Origin: an uncultured Alphaproteobacteria bacterium
Lineage (GTDB): Bacteria; Pseudomonadota; Alphaproteobacteria; HIMB59; GCA-002718135
Direction of reading: 5' to 3'
DNA length: 44,950 bases
Assembly: GCA_902587565.1 (NCBI GenBank)
Contig: CACILT010000007.1
Coordinates: forward strand, 1-44,950
The first letter of the stretch is position 1. Each line of letters begins with the position of its first letter. This document shows positions 34,195 through 43,111 of the stretch, in pieces. The translations under genes were made by a program, and so were the position numbers. The notes under the pieces are model-generated. The model worked only from the letters and a program-made list of their open reading frames with translations, did no database searches and was not told where the DNA came from.

Positions 34195-35082
34195 CTATTG
34201 TACACTCACTCTCTTAGAAAGATTTTTAATTTTTAAAAAATCACTCTTAGTTTTTAGACTTTTACCACTAGCATAATAAGACCCGCATGCTACAGAAGTT
34301 TTCAAAATATAATTCATTTTTTCATTTTTACTGAACAAATACAGCATCATAGCTGCTAGTGCATCTCCAGCTCCATTTTCGTTTACCACTTTGATTGATG
34401 GGGGTTTTATTTTTTTTATAAATTCATTAGTTCCAAAGATTACATTATTTTTTGAATTGGTAGTAATTATTTTTATTTTTTTATTATGTTTTAATATTTT
34501 ATTTACACCTAATATTATATTTGAAGAATTTGTAAGTTTAAGTAACTCCGCTTTATTTAAGAATATAAAATCAATTTTATTTATAATCTTTTTAATTTTA
34601 GTAACTTTATGCACTGATGTTGCACACACTATAATTTTATTTTTTTTTGATAGTTTATCTATTGATTTTTCCAAATAGGTTTTAGAAAAATTTAGATCAA
34701 ATATTATATTTTTATTCTTGATGTTTGGTATTATTAAAGATTTATTATTTTCATATTCATCTGTGTTAGCTAATCCTAATAAAAATTTATTATTTTTATC
34801 TGATAAAGCCAAATAGTATCTATCTGCATAATCTTTATTCATTTGATGAAAATATATTTTTTTTGAGATTTTTTTTTTAATCTTTTCATTGATAGCTAAA
34901 CTATAAAAGTTTACATTAACAAAATTCGAAAGCAATTCTGCAATATTGTATGCCACTCCACCAATTCTGCTTTTTTGTGTAATTTGATTAGATCTAAAAT
35001 TAATAATATTTTTTTTAAAATTTAATAAATAATCGTGATGAATTGCCCCAATACAAACAAAAATGTTTTTAGATTTCAGCAT
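34195..35082 (-). CDS. psuK: PfkB-family sugar kinase, probably pseudouridine kinase
   Basis: Phosphorylates pseudouridine before PsuG cleaves it. The 295-residue PfkB-fold protein starts IFVCIGAIHHDYL, has GGVAYNIAELL near the N-terminus and the PfkB signature ENGAGDALAAMM with catalytic Asp 240. The specific substrate comes from adjacency to psuG, an arrangement found in many bacteria. The sequence is Lys- and Ile-rich and more diverged than psuG, so a different nucleoside or ribose kinase cannot be excluded. Its start codon lies 1 bp from the divergent fusion gene's start (CATTATG). Confidence 0.88.
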   Translation of the reverse strand: MLKSKNIFVCIGAIHHDYLLNFKKNIINFRSNQITQKSRIGGVAYNIAELLSNFVNVNFYSLAINEKIKKKISKKIYFHQMNKDYADRYYLALSDKNNKFLLGLANTDEYENNKSLIIPNIKNKNIIFDLNFSKTYLEKSIDKLSKKNKIIVCATSVHKVTKIKKIINKIDFIFLNKAELLKLTNSSNIILGVNKILKHNKKIKIITTNSKNNVIFGTNEFIKKIKPPSIKVVNENGAGDALAAMMLYLFSKNEKMNYILKTSVACGSYYASGKSLKTKSDFLKIKNLSKRVSVQ

Positions 35083-35083
35083 T

Positions 35084-38000
35084 ATGAATTATACACCTTT
35101 TATGTCAGTTTTTGATGTTGATCCACCTATTATTGATAATAAACATTTAATTAAATGGTTAAAGATTAATTTTTCTTTCTTAAGAAATAAATTACTCAAA
35201 ATTAAGAAACTTGATAGTGAAAGGGATATAAATTTTATTATATTCATAAATAATAAAAAAAAATATGTATTAAAAATTTCAAACCCATCAGAAAAAATAA
35301 ATATATTAAAATACCAAGATAGATTAATTAAATATTTACGAAGTGATATTAGTCTTAAATCTTTTATACCAAAAATACATCATACAAAGATTGTAAAATA
35401 TTTAGATAAAAAAAATAGAGAATGCTTTGTTAGGATCTTATCTTATATTGAAGGGCGAATGTATGGAGATACAAAAAGTAACGATAAAATTGAAAATTCT
35501 TTAGGTAAGTTACTTGGAAAAGTATCAACTAAGCTGCAAACATTTAACGACATAGATGCTCATAGAAATTTTATTTGGGATCCATCAAATATAAAATGGA
35601 TTCAAAAAGATATTAATATTTTTACTGGTTCAAAAAAATTAATTTTATTAAAATGTTTTTCAGAATATGAAAAATTTGTAAAAAATAATTTATATAAATT
35701 AAGATATTCAATAACTCATTCAGATCCAAATAATTATAATATTGTTATTAAAAAAAACAATGTTTGTGGTTTACTAGATTATGGAGATTCTATTTATTCT
35801 CCAACAATAAATGATTTAGCTATATGCCTTTCATATGCATTAATGAATAATGATAATATTTATCTTACACTTAAAAATATAATAACAGAGTACAATAAAC
35901 AGTTTTCTATTAATGAGGATGAAATAAATTCATTAATCTCATTATGTAAGTCAAGACTTATGATTACTGTTGTAATGGCAAAAAAACAAAGAATTAAATA
36001 TCCATCAAATCAATATTTAAGTATTAGTGAGAAAGATGCATGGTCTTTATTAGAAAGATTAGACAAAATTCCTGTCAATTTTTTAATATATATTGTTCGT
36101 GAAATATGCGGCTTTGATATTATTTACCATCATAATGAAATTATAAATTATATAAATAAATTTAACTTCGGTAATATTTTTAAATTTAATTTACTTGATA
36201 AAAATAAATCTATCTTAAAATTAAGTTCTGATTCACCTTTATTAAAAGGTAACCCAGATAATAGTTCGCTTAAGAAAAGAGTTAATAAAATATTTAAAGA
36301 AGATAATTCTCGTATTGGAATAGGTTTATACAATGAAAAAAGAAAAGTTTATAAGGGACCTAACTTTATTTCTGAATTAAATACGAATGAAAGACGTAAT
36401 ATTCATTTAGGCGTAGATATCTTTATTGATCAAAGAACAGATTTATTTGCGCCAATAGATGGTAAAATTATAATTTTAAAAAATAATAATTTTAAATATG
36501 ACTATGGTCCCACTCTAGTTTTAGAACATAGTTTTAAAAAATATAAATTTTATACTCTATACGGTCATTTATCCAAAATAATGTTTCAAAAACTAAAAAT
36601 TGGAAAAAAAATTAAGAAAGGTGAATGGATTGGTAAAATTGGTAATTCTAATGAAAATGGAAAATGGTTACCACATTTACATTTTCAAATTATTTTAGAT
36701 TTATTAGGACATGATAAGAATTTTCCAGGAGTAGGTGAAGAATTTTTATTCAATATTTGGAATAAAATTTCACCTGATCCAAATTTAATTCTACGAATTC
36801 CAAAATCTTTTTATTCTAATAATAATGATTTTAAAGATACTTTAAAAAAAAGAAGAAAAAATATTTCTGATAATTTATCAATTTCTTACAAGAAACCTCT
36901 TCATATGCTTGAAGCTAAAGATCAATATTTTTTTGATAGATATGGCAGGAGATACTTAGATTGTGTAAATAATATTTCCCATGTTGGGCATTCAAATTCC
37001 TATGTCCATGAAGCTATGACTAAGCAAAATTTAAAACTTAATACTAATACGAGATATCTATACGATACAATTAACGATTATAGTGAATTACTTTTAAGTA
37101 AGTTTCCAAAGAAATTAAATAAGATATTTTTCGTATGTACAGGATCTGAAGCTAATGATTTAGCTTATAGAATAGCTCAAACTTATACTAGTGCAAAAGA
37201 TGTCTTTGTGATGGACAATGCTTATCATGGGCATACCAATGCTTTAATTGATCTCAGTCCATACAAATTTAATAGTAAGGGTGGTTTAGGTAAAAAAGAT
37301 TATGTTCACGTATTAGACATGCCTGATCCTTTAAGAGGTAAGTGGAGATATCAAAATTCAAATTGGATTCAAAAATATATAGATGAAGCTAAAACAGTAA
37401 TTAGAAATAAAATTAAAGAAACAAAAATTGCATGTTTTTTTACTGAAAGTATACTTGGTTGTGGTGGTCAAGTAATTCTTCCAAAAAATTATTTAAAAGA
37501 AATATTTTCAGAAATTAGAAGAAATAATGCATTATGTATTGTTGATGAAGTACAAACTGGTTTTGGACGTGTTGGAAGAAATTTTTGGTCATTTGAAGAG
37601 CATGATGTCTTTCCTGATATAGTAACCTTGGGCAAACCTATGGGTAATGGTCACCCTATAGCTGCTGTTATAACTACAGAAAAAATAGCTTCAACTTTTA
37701 ATAATGGGATGGAATATTTTAATTCATTCGGTGGTAATCCCGTTTCCTGCGCTATCGGTAAAGCAGTATTAGAGACTATTGATAATAATAAATTACAAAA
37801 AAATGCTTTGTTAGTTGGTAATTATTTTTTAAAAGAATTAAAAAAAATCCAAATTAAATATAAAAAATATATTAGTGAAGTTAGAGGTAGGGGGCTTTTT
37901 TTAGGAATAGATATTATTAAAAATAGTAATGTGTCTAAACCAAACAAAAAATTAGCTAAATTGCTTATTAATTATATGAGAAATCAAGGTATTTTGTTAA

Positions 38001-38113
38001 GCACTGATGGCCCTTATGACAATGTTATTAAAATAAAACCACCTCTTGTATTTACAAAATTAAATGTTGATCAGGTATGTAAAAGCTTAGAAACTTTCTT
38101 TAAAAAATTATAA
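35084..38113 (+). CDS. Three-domain fusion: APH-type kinase, M23 peptidase domain, class III PLP enzyme (amino-alcohol phospho-lyase type)
   Basis: A protein of 1009 residues from the ATG at 35084 (35063 adds 7; numbers below use the 35063 frame). Residues about 30-345 form an aminoglycoside/choline-type kinase fold with the catalytic loop HSDPNNYN (219-226) and the metal motif DYGD (239-242). Residues about 440-560 form a lysostaphin-type M23 domain with intact metal ligands (HLGVD, 448-452; HLH, 538-540). Residues about 600-1016 form a class III PLP enzyme (GSEAND 694-699, YHGHT 721-725, DEVQTGFGR 828-836, PLP Lys 858). Human hydroxylysine kinase and the phospho-lyases AGXT2L1/2 are separate homologues of the outer domains, so the likely reaction is phosphorylation then elimination of phosphate and ammonia from ethanolamine or hydroxylysine. 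No signal peptide; M23 role unknown. Confidence 0.9.
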   Translation: MNYTPFMSVFDVDPPIIDNKHLIKWLKINFSFLRNKLLKIKKLDSERDINFIIFINNKKKYVLKISNPSEKINILKYQDRLIKYLRSDISLKSFIPKIHHTKIVKYLDKKNRECFVRILSYIEGRMYGDTKSNDKIENSLGKLLGKVSTKLQTFNDIDAHRNFIWDPSNIKWIQKDINIFTGSKKLILLKCFSEYEKFVKNNLYKLRYSITHSDPNNYNIVIKKNNVCGLLDYGDSIYSPTINDLAICLSYALMNNDNIYLTLKNIITEYNKQFSINEDEINSLISLCKSRLMITVVMAKKQRIKYPSNQYLSISEKDAWSLLERLDKIPVNFLIYIVREICGFDIIYHHNEIINYINKFNFGNIFKFNLLDKNKSILKLSSDSPLLKGNPDNSSLKKRVNKIFKEDNSRIGIGLYNEKRKVYKGPNFISELNTNERRNIHLGVDIFIDQRTDLFAPIDGKIIILKNNNFKYDYGPTLVLEHSFKKYKFYTLYGHLSKIMFQKLKIGKKIKKGEWIGKIGNSNENGKWLPHLHFQIILDLLGHDKNFPGVGEEFLFNIWNKISPDPNLILRIPKSFYSNNNDFKDTLKKRRKNISDNLSISYKKPLHMLEAKDQYFFDRYGRRYLDCVNNISHVGHSNSYVHEAMTKQNLKLNTNTRYLYDTINDYSELLLSKFPKKLNKIFFVCTGSEANDLAYRIAQTYTSAKDVFVMDNAYHGHTNALIDLSPYKFNSKGGLGKKDYVHVLDMPDPLRGKWRYQNSNWIQKYIDEAKTVIRNKIKETKIACFFTESILGCGGQVILPKNYLKEIFSEIRRNNALCIVDEVQTGFGRVGRNFWSFEEHDVFPDIVTLGKPMGNGHPIAAVITTEKIASTFNNGMEYFNSFGGNPVSCAIGKAVLETIDNNKLQKNALLVGNYFLKELKKIQIKYKKYISEVRGRGLFLGIDIIKNSNVSKPNKKLAKLLINYMRNQGILLSTDGPYDNVIKIKPPLVFTKLNVDQVCKSLETFFKKL

Positions 38114-38699
38114 AATATATTCCATAACTAATCATTAGCATGCCAATGGTTAGATCAATCCAAAACCAAGTTTTATTTGAATAAATAAATTTTGATAAGA
38201 ACTTTGACATATATCCCAAAGAAAAGAAAAACAAAAAACTAGCTGAAATTGCTCCAATGCCAAATGAAAATTGATCATTAAAATTTGTTGATAATGATCC
38301 CAGCAAAATAATTGTATCTAGATAAACATGAGGATTTGCGTATGTAATAAGGAGCAAGGTAATTAATATTTTACCGAATTCTTTAATTATATTTAATTCT
38401 TTATTTATATCTTTAAATTTATTTAATTTTATAATTTTATTTAATCCATAAAATATAAGCCAAATTCCACCTAATACTTTTATTATTCCTACAATATTTG
38501 GATTAATTTGAACAATATAATTAGATAGATATATTCCGATTATAATTAGTAAACTGTCTGATAGACTGCAAAATAAAGAAACTGTAAAAACATAAGATTT
38601 TTTAAGCCCTTGCTGTATTACAAATAAATTTTGAGGTCCTATGGCTATAATTAATGTTCCTCCAATTATTAATCCTTGGATAAAATCATAAATATACAT
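38100..38699 (-). CDS. LysE-family amino acid exporter
   Basis: A 199-residue membrane protein with about five or six hydrophobic segments. It has the LysE/ArgO signature at the N-terminus, GGTLIIAIGPQNLFVIQQGLKK in two parts, then CSLSDSLLIIIGI and NPHVYLDTIILLGS further on. This is closest to the LysE/ArgO basic amino acid exporter branch. Next to the lysine/amino-alcohol-type fusion gene (14-bp convergent overlap), it might remove an excess of lysine or related products, but that is speculation from context. Confidence 0.9.
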   Translation of the reverse strand: MYIYDFIQGLIIGGTLIIAIGPQNLFVIQQGLKKSYVFTVSLFCSLSDSLLIIIGIYLSNYIVQINPNIVGIIKVLGGIWLIFYGLNKIIKLNKFKDINKELNIIKEFGKILITLLLITYANPHVYLDTIILLGSLSTNFNDQFSFGIGAISASFLFFFSLGYMSKFLSKFIYSNKTWFWIDLTIGMLMISYGIYFIIF

Positions 38700-38734
38700 A
38701 TTGCCTTAAATTGTAATTACACTATTTTAAAAAT

Positions 38735-39193
38735 ATGCACAAAATTATATTGTTTAGTTTGTTTATTTTATTATCAAAAAATGTTTATGGAGAAATGATA
38801 AAACCAGACCCTTCAATTGGCCCTGAAGAAGTTATTTCAATTCAATTAAAAGCACTACAAAAAAATAACTTACCTTTTGATGATGCCGGTATTGAACAAA
38901 CTTGGGAATTTGCACATCCAAATAATAGAATGTACACAGGTCCTCTAGACAATTTTATTAGGATGATTAAAAATCCATCTTACGCAATGATGATTGATCA
39001 CTTAGAACACAATATAATTCCTGTTCAGGAACAAGAAAAAAGTTCATATTTCTTTGTAGAGCTTACAGATAGTAATGGAAAAAAATTTGGTTTCGAATGG
39101 ACAGTAGAAAAAGTAGAGCAAAACGGTGAGTTTAAAGATTGCTGGATGACTGTCGGTGTTTCTAGACCAATGCCTTTATCACAAGCATCATAG
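38735..39193 (+). CDS. Secreted DUF4864-like protein
   Basis: A 152-residue protein with a short N-terminal signal peptide (MHKIILFSLFILLSKNVYG, likely cut after YG). The remainder has VISIQLKALQKNN..., WEFAHPNNRMYTG, FIRMIKNPSYAMMID, and a late WMTVGVSRP. This order resembles DUF4864-type small periplasmic proteins, which are common in marine Alphaproteobacteria and have no known function. The stop overlaps the SRAP gene start as TAGTG. Confidence 0.7.
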   Translation: MHKIILFSLFILLSKNVYGEMIKPDPSIGPEEVISIQLKALQKNNLPFDDAGIEQTWEFAHPNNRMYTGPLDNFIRMIKNPSYAMMIDHLEHNIIPVQEQEKSSYFFVELTDSNGKKFGFEWTVEKVEQNGEFKDCWMTVGVSRPMPLSQAS

Positions 39194-39849
39194 TGTGTGG
39201 AAGATTTACAAGCACTGAAGATAAAGAAAAAATTACAAAACTATTCCCTAACTCAGAAGTTTTAAATTACGCACATAAGTCATACAATATATCACCTTCT
39301 AATATCGTTAATATTATTTATGAAAATAATCATAAATTTTTAGTAGATACTTTTATTTGGAGTTATAGTTTTTTTAGTAAACAAAATAATGTTACTCAAT
39401 TTGTTATTAATGCAAGAATTGAAACGATTAATAATAAATATTTATTTAAAGAATCATTTACTAAAAGAAAATGTCTTATTATTGCAAATGGATATTATGA
39501 ATGGAAAAATATAAATAATCAAAAACAACCCTATTTAATATCAATTCCTAGAAATGAATTATTATTTTTTGGTGGAATTTGGAGGGAAGAAATAAGAGAT
39601 AATAAAAAAATGAATGTTGTCTGTATCATTACTAAGGAGGCAAATGAAAATCTTTCCCATATACATAATAGAATGCCTCTTATTTTGTCTCATAATGAGG
39701 GCCTTGATTTTCTTAATGATAATGAAAATGAATTTCTACATAAAAACAAAAGTGTTCTCGAGGATGATTTAGACTTTTATCCAGTATCAAAAATTGTAAA
39801 CAATCCAAAAAATAATGATGAAAATTGCCTTAAAGAAATATCTTTATAA
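39193..39849 (+). CDS. SRAP-domain protein (YedK-like DNA-protein crosslink factor)
   Basis: Forms a covalent bond with abasic sites in single-stranded DNA, shielding them from breakage. The start is GTG, and after Met removal the catalytic Cys 2 (MCGRFT) is exposed. Other family features are NARIETI, the EWK segment of NGYYEWK, and the HNRMPLIL motif that holds the active-site His. The length of 218 residues is normal. The gene overlaps the preceding stop as TAGTG. Confidence 0.95.
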   Translation: MCGRFTSTEDKEKITKLFPNSEVLNYAHKSYNISPSNIVNIIYENNHKFLVDTFIWSYSFFSKQNNVTQFVINARIETINNKYLFKESFTKRKCLIIANGYYEWKNINNQKQPYLISIPRNELLFFGGIWREEIRDNKKMNVVCIITKEANENLSHIHNRMPLILSHNEGLDFLNDNENEFLHKNKSVLEDDLDFYPVSKIVNNPKNNDENCLKEISL

Positions 39850-39905
39850 TATTTAAATTTTTTTATCGCTTTTATAATATTAATCAAATATATAATTTTC
39901 CTCTA

Positions 39906-40844
39906 ATGAGCCATTTATTTTATAAACCTGCAAAATCTAGATTACACAGAAGTGAATTGGCGGTTCCAGGCTCTAATCCAAGGATGTTTGAAAAAGCATT
40001 AAAATCAAATGCCGATTATATTTTTTTAGATTTAGAAGATGCAGTATCTCCAAATGATAAAATTGATGCAAGAAAAAATGTTATAAATGCAATAAAAGAA
40101 TACAATTGGAGAGAAGAAGGTAAAACAATCTCTATAAGAATTAACGGCTTGGATACACACTATATGTATCGTGATGTGATTGAAATTATAGAAGAGGTCG
40201 GTGATAAGATTGATACATTATTAATTCCAAAAGTAGGTTCATCATCTGATGTATATATGGTTGATTGTATGCTCAATCAAATTGAACAAAATAAAAAATT
40301 TAAAAATAGAATAGGCTTAGAATGTTTAATTGAAACAGCACTAGGAATGTCTAACATCCAATCAATTGCAACATCAAGTTCTAGACTAGAAGCATTACAC
40401 TTTGGAGTTGCAGATTATGCTGCAAGTATGCGAGCAAGAACTGTTGTCATAGGAGGTTTAAATCCTGATTACCCTGGTGATCAATGGCATCATGGCTTAT
40501 CAACTTTAGTAATGACTTGTAGATCATATGGCTTAAGAGCAATAGACGGACCTTTTGGAGACTTTAATGACAAACAAGGATATCTTGATGCAGCAAAAAG
40601 AGCGGCAGCAATTGGTTTTGAGGGTAAATGGGCAATACATCCATCGCAAATAGATTTAGCTAATGAAGTCTTTTCACCACCCAAAGAAGAAATAGATAAA
40701 GCAAAAAGAATATTATTAGAACTAGAAAAGGCAGCTGCTGAAGGAAAGGGCGCTGCTCAGCTTGATGGAAGAATGATAGATGCTGCATCTGCTAGAATGG
40801 CTGAAAATGTTGTAAATATTAATAAGTTAATTGAAAGTAAGTAA
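39906..40844 (+). CDS. mcl: L-malyl-CoA/beta-methylmalyl-CoA lyase
   Basis: Reversibly splits L-malyl-CoA into acetyl-CoA and glyoxylate. The 312-residue protein of the HpcH/HpaI-CitE superfamily has LHRSELAVPGSNPRMFEKA, LDLEDAVSPNDK (metal-binding Glu/Asp), the RINGLDT segment, GLECLIET, and IHPSQIDLANEVFSP near the C-terminus, as in Methylobacterium MclA and Rhodobacter Mcl1. It overlaps mtkA by 1 bp (TAATG), so it works with malate-CoA ligase. The enzyme could assimilate glyoxylate made by AllA. A 56-bp upstream gap contains TATAAT at 39873-39878. Confidence 0.94.
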   Translation: MSHLFYKPAKSRLHRSELAVPGSNPRMFEKALKSNADYIFLDLEDAVSPNDKIDARKNVINAIKEYNWREEGKTISIRINGLDTHYMYRDVIEIIEEVGDKIDTLLIPKVGSSSDVYMVDCMLNQIEQNKKFKNRIGLECLIETALGMSNIQSIATSSSRLEALHFGVADYAASMRARTVVIGGLNPDYPGDQWHHGLSTLVMTCRSYGLRAIDGPFGDFNDKQGYLDAAKRAAAIGFEGKWAIHPSQIDLANEVFSPPKEEIDKAKRILLELEKAAAEGKGAAQLDGRMIDAASARMAENVVNINKLIESK

Positions 40845-42004
40845 TGGACATACACGAATATCAAGCAAAAAAAATATTGTCCGATTTTGGAGTTAAAATT
40901 CCCACTGGTGGTATTGTTTATAGTCCTGAAAATGCAGAAAATAAAGCGAGAGAAATTGGTGGTTCAAAATGGGTTGTAAAAGCGCAAGTTCACTCTGGCG
41001 CTAGAGGTAAAGCGGGAGGAATTATAATATGTAATTCTCCGTTAGAAGTTGCTGATGCAACTGATAAATTGTTAGGTAAAAAATTAATTACAAACCAAAC
41101 TGGTCCAGAAGGTAAGATAATAAATAGAATTTATATTGAAGAAGCAACTGATATCAAACATGAATTATATTTAGGTTTAGTGTTTGATAGATCTTCTGAA
41201 AGTATAATGGTTGTAGCCTCAACAGAAGGTGGAATGAGTGTCGAAGAAATTTCAAAAGAAAAACCTGAAACAATTATACGATCTAAAATAGAAGTAGCAG
41301 TTGGTATTCAACAATTTCAAGCAAGAGAAATAGCTTTTGGTTTAGGAATTGAATCCAAATTGATCTCAAGAGCAGCAAATACAATTATCGGTTGTTATAA
41401 AGCTTTTAGTGAGCTTGATGCAACAATGGTTGAAGTTAACCCATTAGTTGTATCACACCAAGATGAAATCCTAGCATTAGATTGTAAAATGAGTTTTGAT
41501 AATAATGCAATGTTTAGAAGAGATGAAATTGCAGAACTTAGAGATAAAACACAAGAAAATTCAAATGAAGTTTATGCTTCTGACAGAGGAATGAATTATG
41601 TAAGTCTAGATGGGAATATTGGTAATATTATTAATGGTGCAGGCTTAGCAATGGCTTCAATGGATATGATAAAACTTGCTGGTGGTGAACCTGCAAATTT
41701 TTTAGATGTTGGCGGAGGTGCAACACCTGAAAAAATAGTTAAAGCTTTTAAATTAATCTCTATGGATACAAAAGTTAAGGTGATATTAGTTAATATCTTT
41801 GCAGGGATTAACAGATGTGATTGGGTTGCAGAAGGAATTGTTCAAGCTTTATCAAAAATTGAAATTAAACATCCTTTAGTTATACGTTTAGCTGGAACTA
41901 ACGTAGAAAAGGGAAATGAAATACTTAAAAAAAGCAATATAAATTACATTGAAGCATCAACTTTAGAAGATGCAGCAAATAAAGCAGTGAAGGCTCTTGG
42001 ATAA
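40844..42004 (+). CDS. mtkA: Malate-CoA ligase, beta subunit
   Basis: ATP-grasp subunit of malate thiokinase, which activates malate to malyl-CoA. The 386-residue protein is a SucC homologue: MDIHEYQAKKIL opening, ATP-binding loop HSGARGKAGGI (50-60), EVNPLVV metal site, and the C-terminal ligase domain with NIFAGINRCDWVAEGIV. It is assigned to malate rather than succinate because it lies between mcl and mtkB, the arrangement used in the serine cycle; sequence alone does not separate MtkA from SucC. Mcl and this gene share TAATG. Confidence 0.9.
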   Translation: MDIHEYQAKKILSDFGVKIPTGGIVYSPENAENKAREIGGSKWVVKAQVHSGARGKAGGIIICNSPLEVADATDKLLGKKLITNQTGPEGKIINRIYIEEATDIKHELYLGLVFDRSSESIMVVASTEGGMSVEEISKEKPETIIRSKIEVAVGIQQFQAREIAFGLGIESKLISRAANTIIGCYKAFSELDATMVEVNPLVVSHQDEILALDCKMSFDNNAMFRRDEIAELRDKTQENSNEVYASDRGMNYVSLDGNIGNIINGAGLAMASMDMIKLAGGEPANFLDVGGGATPEKIVKAFKLISMDTKVKVILVNIFAGINRCDWVAEGIVQALSKIEIKHPLVIRLAGTNVEKGNEILKKSNINYIEASTLEDAANKAVKALG

Positions 42005-42006
42005 TC

Positions 42007-42903
42007 ATGTCTATAATCATTCACAAAAATACAAAGATTTTAGTTCAAGGATTCACTGGAAAAATTGGAAGTTTTCATGCTGAAGAAATGATTAAGTATG
42101 GTTCTAACGTTGTTGGCGGGGTAACACCTGGTAAGGGTGGCATGACTCATTTGAATCTTCCTGTTTTTAATACTGTTAAAGAAGCTGTAGATCAAACTGG
42201 TGCATCAACATCAATTTTATTTGTTCCGCCAGCCTTTGCAGCTGACTCAGCAATGGAAGCTGCTGATGCAGGTATTAAGACCTGTGTGGCTATTACTGAC
42301 GGTATTCCTTCTCATGATATGGTTAAAATAAAAAGATACATGAGAAGATATCCAAAAGATAAAAAAATGGGATTAGTAGGTCCGAATTGTGCAGGAATAA
42401 TTAGCCCTGGTAAATCTATGTTAGGTATTATGCCTGGTCATATTTACAAAGAAGGTAAAATAGGAATAGTTAGTAGATCTGGCACTTTGGGATATGAAGC
42501 TGCTCAACAACTTAAAGATTTGGAAATTGGTGTTTCAACAAGTGTAGGTATAGGAGGCGATCCAATAAATGGAAGTTCTTTTAGAGATATAATTGAAAAG
42601 TTTGAAAATGATGATGAAACTATTGCAGTTTTAATGATAGGTGAAATAGGTGGTCCACAAGAAGTTGAAGCTGGACAATTTGCTAAAGAATATATGAGTA
42701 AACCGGTAATTGCGTATATAGCAGGACTAACTGCACCAAAAGGTCGTGTGATGGGGCATGCTGGCGCAATTGTTTCTGCTTTTGGTGAAAGTGCAATAGA
42801 AAAAGTAGAACTTCTTAAAGAGTGTGGGGTTACAATTTCCAAAAACCCTTCTGTAATGGGTGAAACTGTTAAAAAAGTATTAGTAGAAAATAATTTGAAT
42901 TAA
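42007..42903 (+). CDS. mtkB: Malate-CoA ligase, alpha subunit
   Basis: CoA-binding and ligase subunit that pairs with MtkA. The 298-residue protein has the CoA fold with ILVQGFTGKIGSFHAEEM, GGVTPGKGGMTHLN, and LVGPNCAGIISPG, and the phosphorylated His in VMGHAGAIVSAFGE (H251). It begins 2 bp after mtkA. Succinyl-CoA synthetase alpha is the alternative. The mcl-mtkA-mtkB order has no ppc or other serine-cycle genes in the window, so the likely use is glyoxylate handling rather than formaldehyde fixation. Confidence 0.9.
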   Translation: MSIIIHKNTKILVQGFTGKIGSFHAEEMIKYGSNVVGGVTPGKGGMTHLNLPVFNTVKEAVDQTGASTSILFVPPAFAADSAMEAADAGIKTCVAITDGIPSHDMVKIKRYMRRYPKDKKMGLVGPNCAGIISPGKSMLGIMPGHIYKEGKIGIVSRSGTLGYEAAQQLKDLEIGVSTSVGIGGDPINGSSFRDIIEKFENDDETIAVLMIGEIGGPQEVEAGQFAKEYMSKPVIAYIAGLTAPKGRVMGHAGAIVSAFGESAIEKVELLKECGVTISKNPSVMGETVKKVLVENNLN

Positions 42904-42918
42904 TATAATTAAAAAATA

Positions 42919-43056
42919 ATGAAATTTTTATATAAAAATGAATTCTGGATGTTAATATTTTCTCTAGGTGTACTTTATTGGTTATTTAATCCATCAGTCT
43001 TAACAACCTTAGTTATGATTGTACCATTGCTATTGGCTGTTTCTTCCCGTAAATAA
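42919..43056 (+). CDS. Putative 45-residue membrane peptide
   Basis: An ORF read directly from the sequence: ATG at 42919, TAA at 43054-43056. The product begins MKFLYKNEFWML and contains two hydrophobic stretches divided by NPS (about residues 10-23 and 27-41), ending SSRK. It lies 15 bp after mtkB on the same strand. Short two-helix proteins are common near such genes in streamlined marine bacteria, but I cannot name a family; it could be chance in AT-rich DNA. Confidence 0.45.
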   Translation: MKFLYKNEFWMLIFSLGVLYWLFNPSVLTTLVMIVPLLLAVSSRK

Positions 43057-43111
43057 AGCTAAGTTTTATACTTACTGATGCATGAACGTTTATCGTATTT
43101 ATAGTTAAAAA

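Noticed and set aside
40844-42903. Standard succinyl-CoA synthetase sucCD
   Set aside because: Possible by sequence, but the 1-bp overlap with a malyl-CoA lyase and the 2-bp gap between subunits favour malate-CoA ligase; TCA genes such as sucA and mdh are not adjacent.
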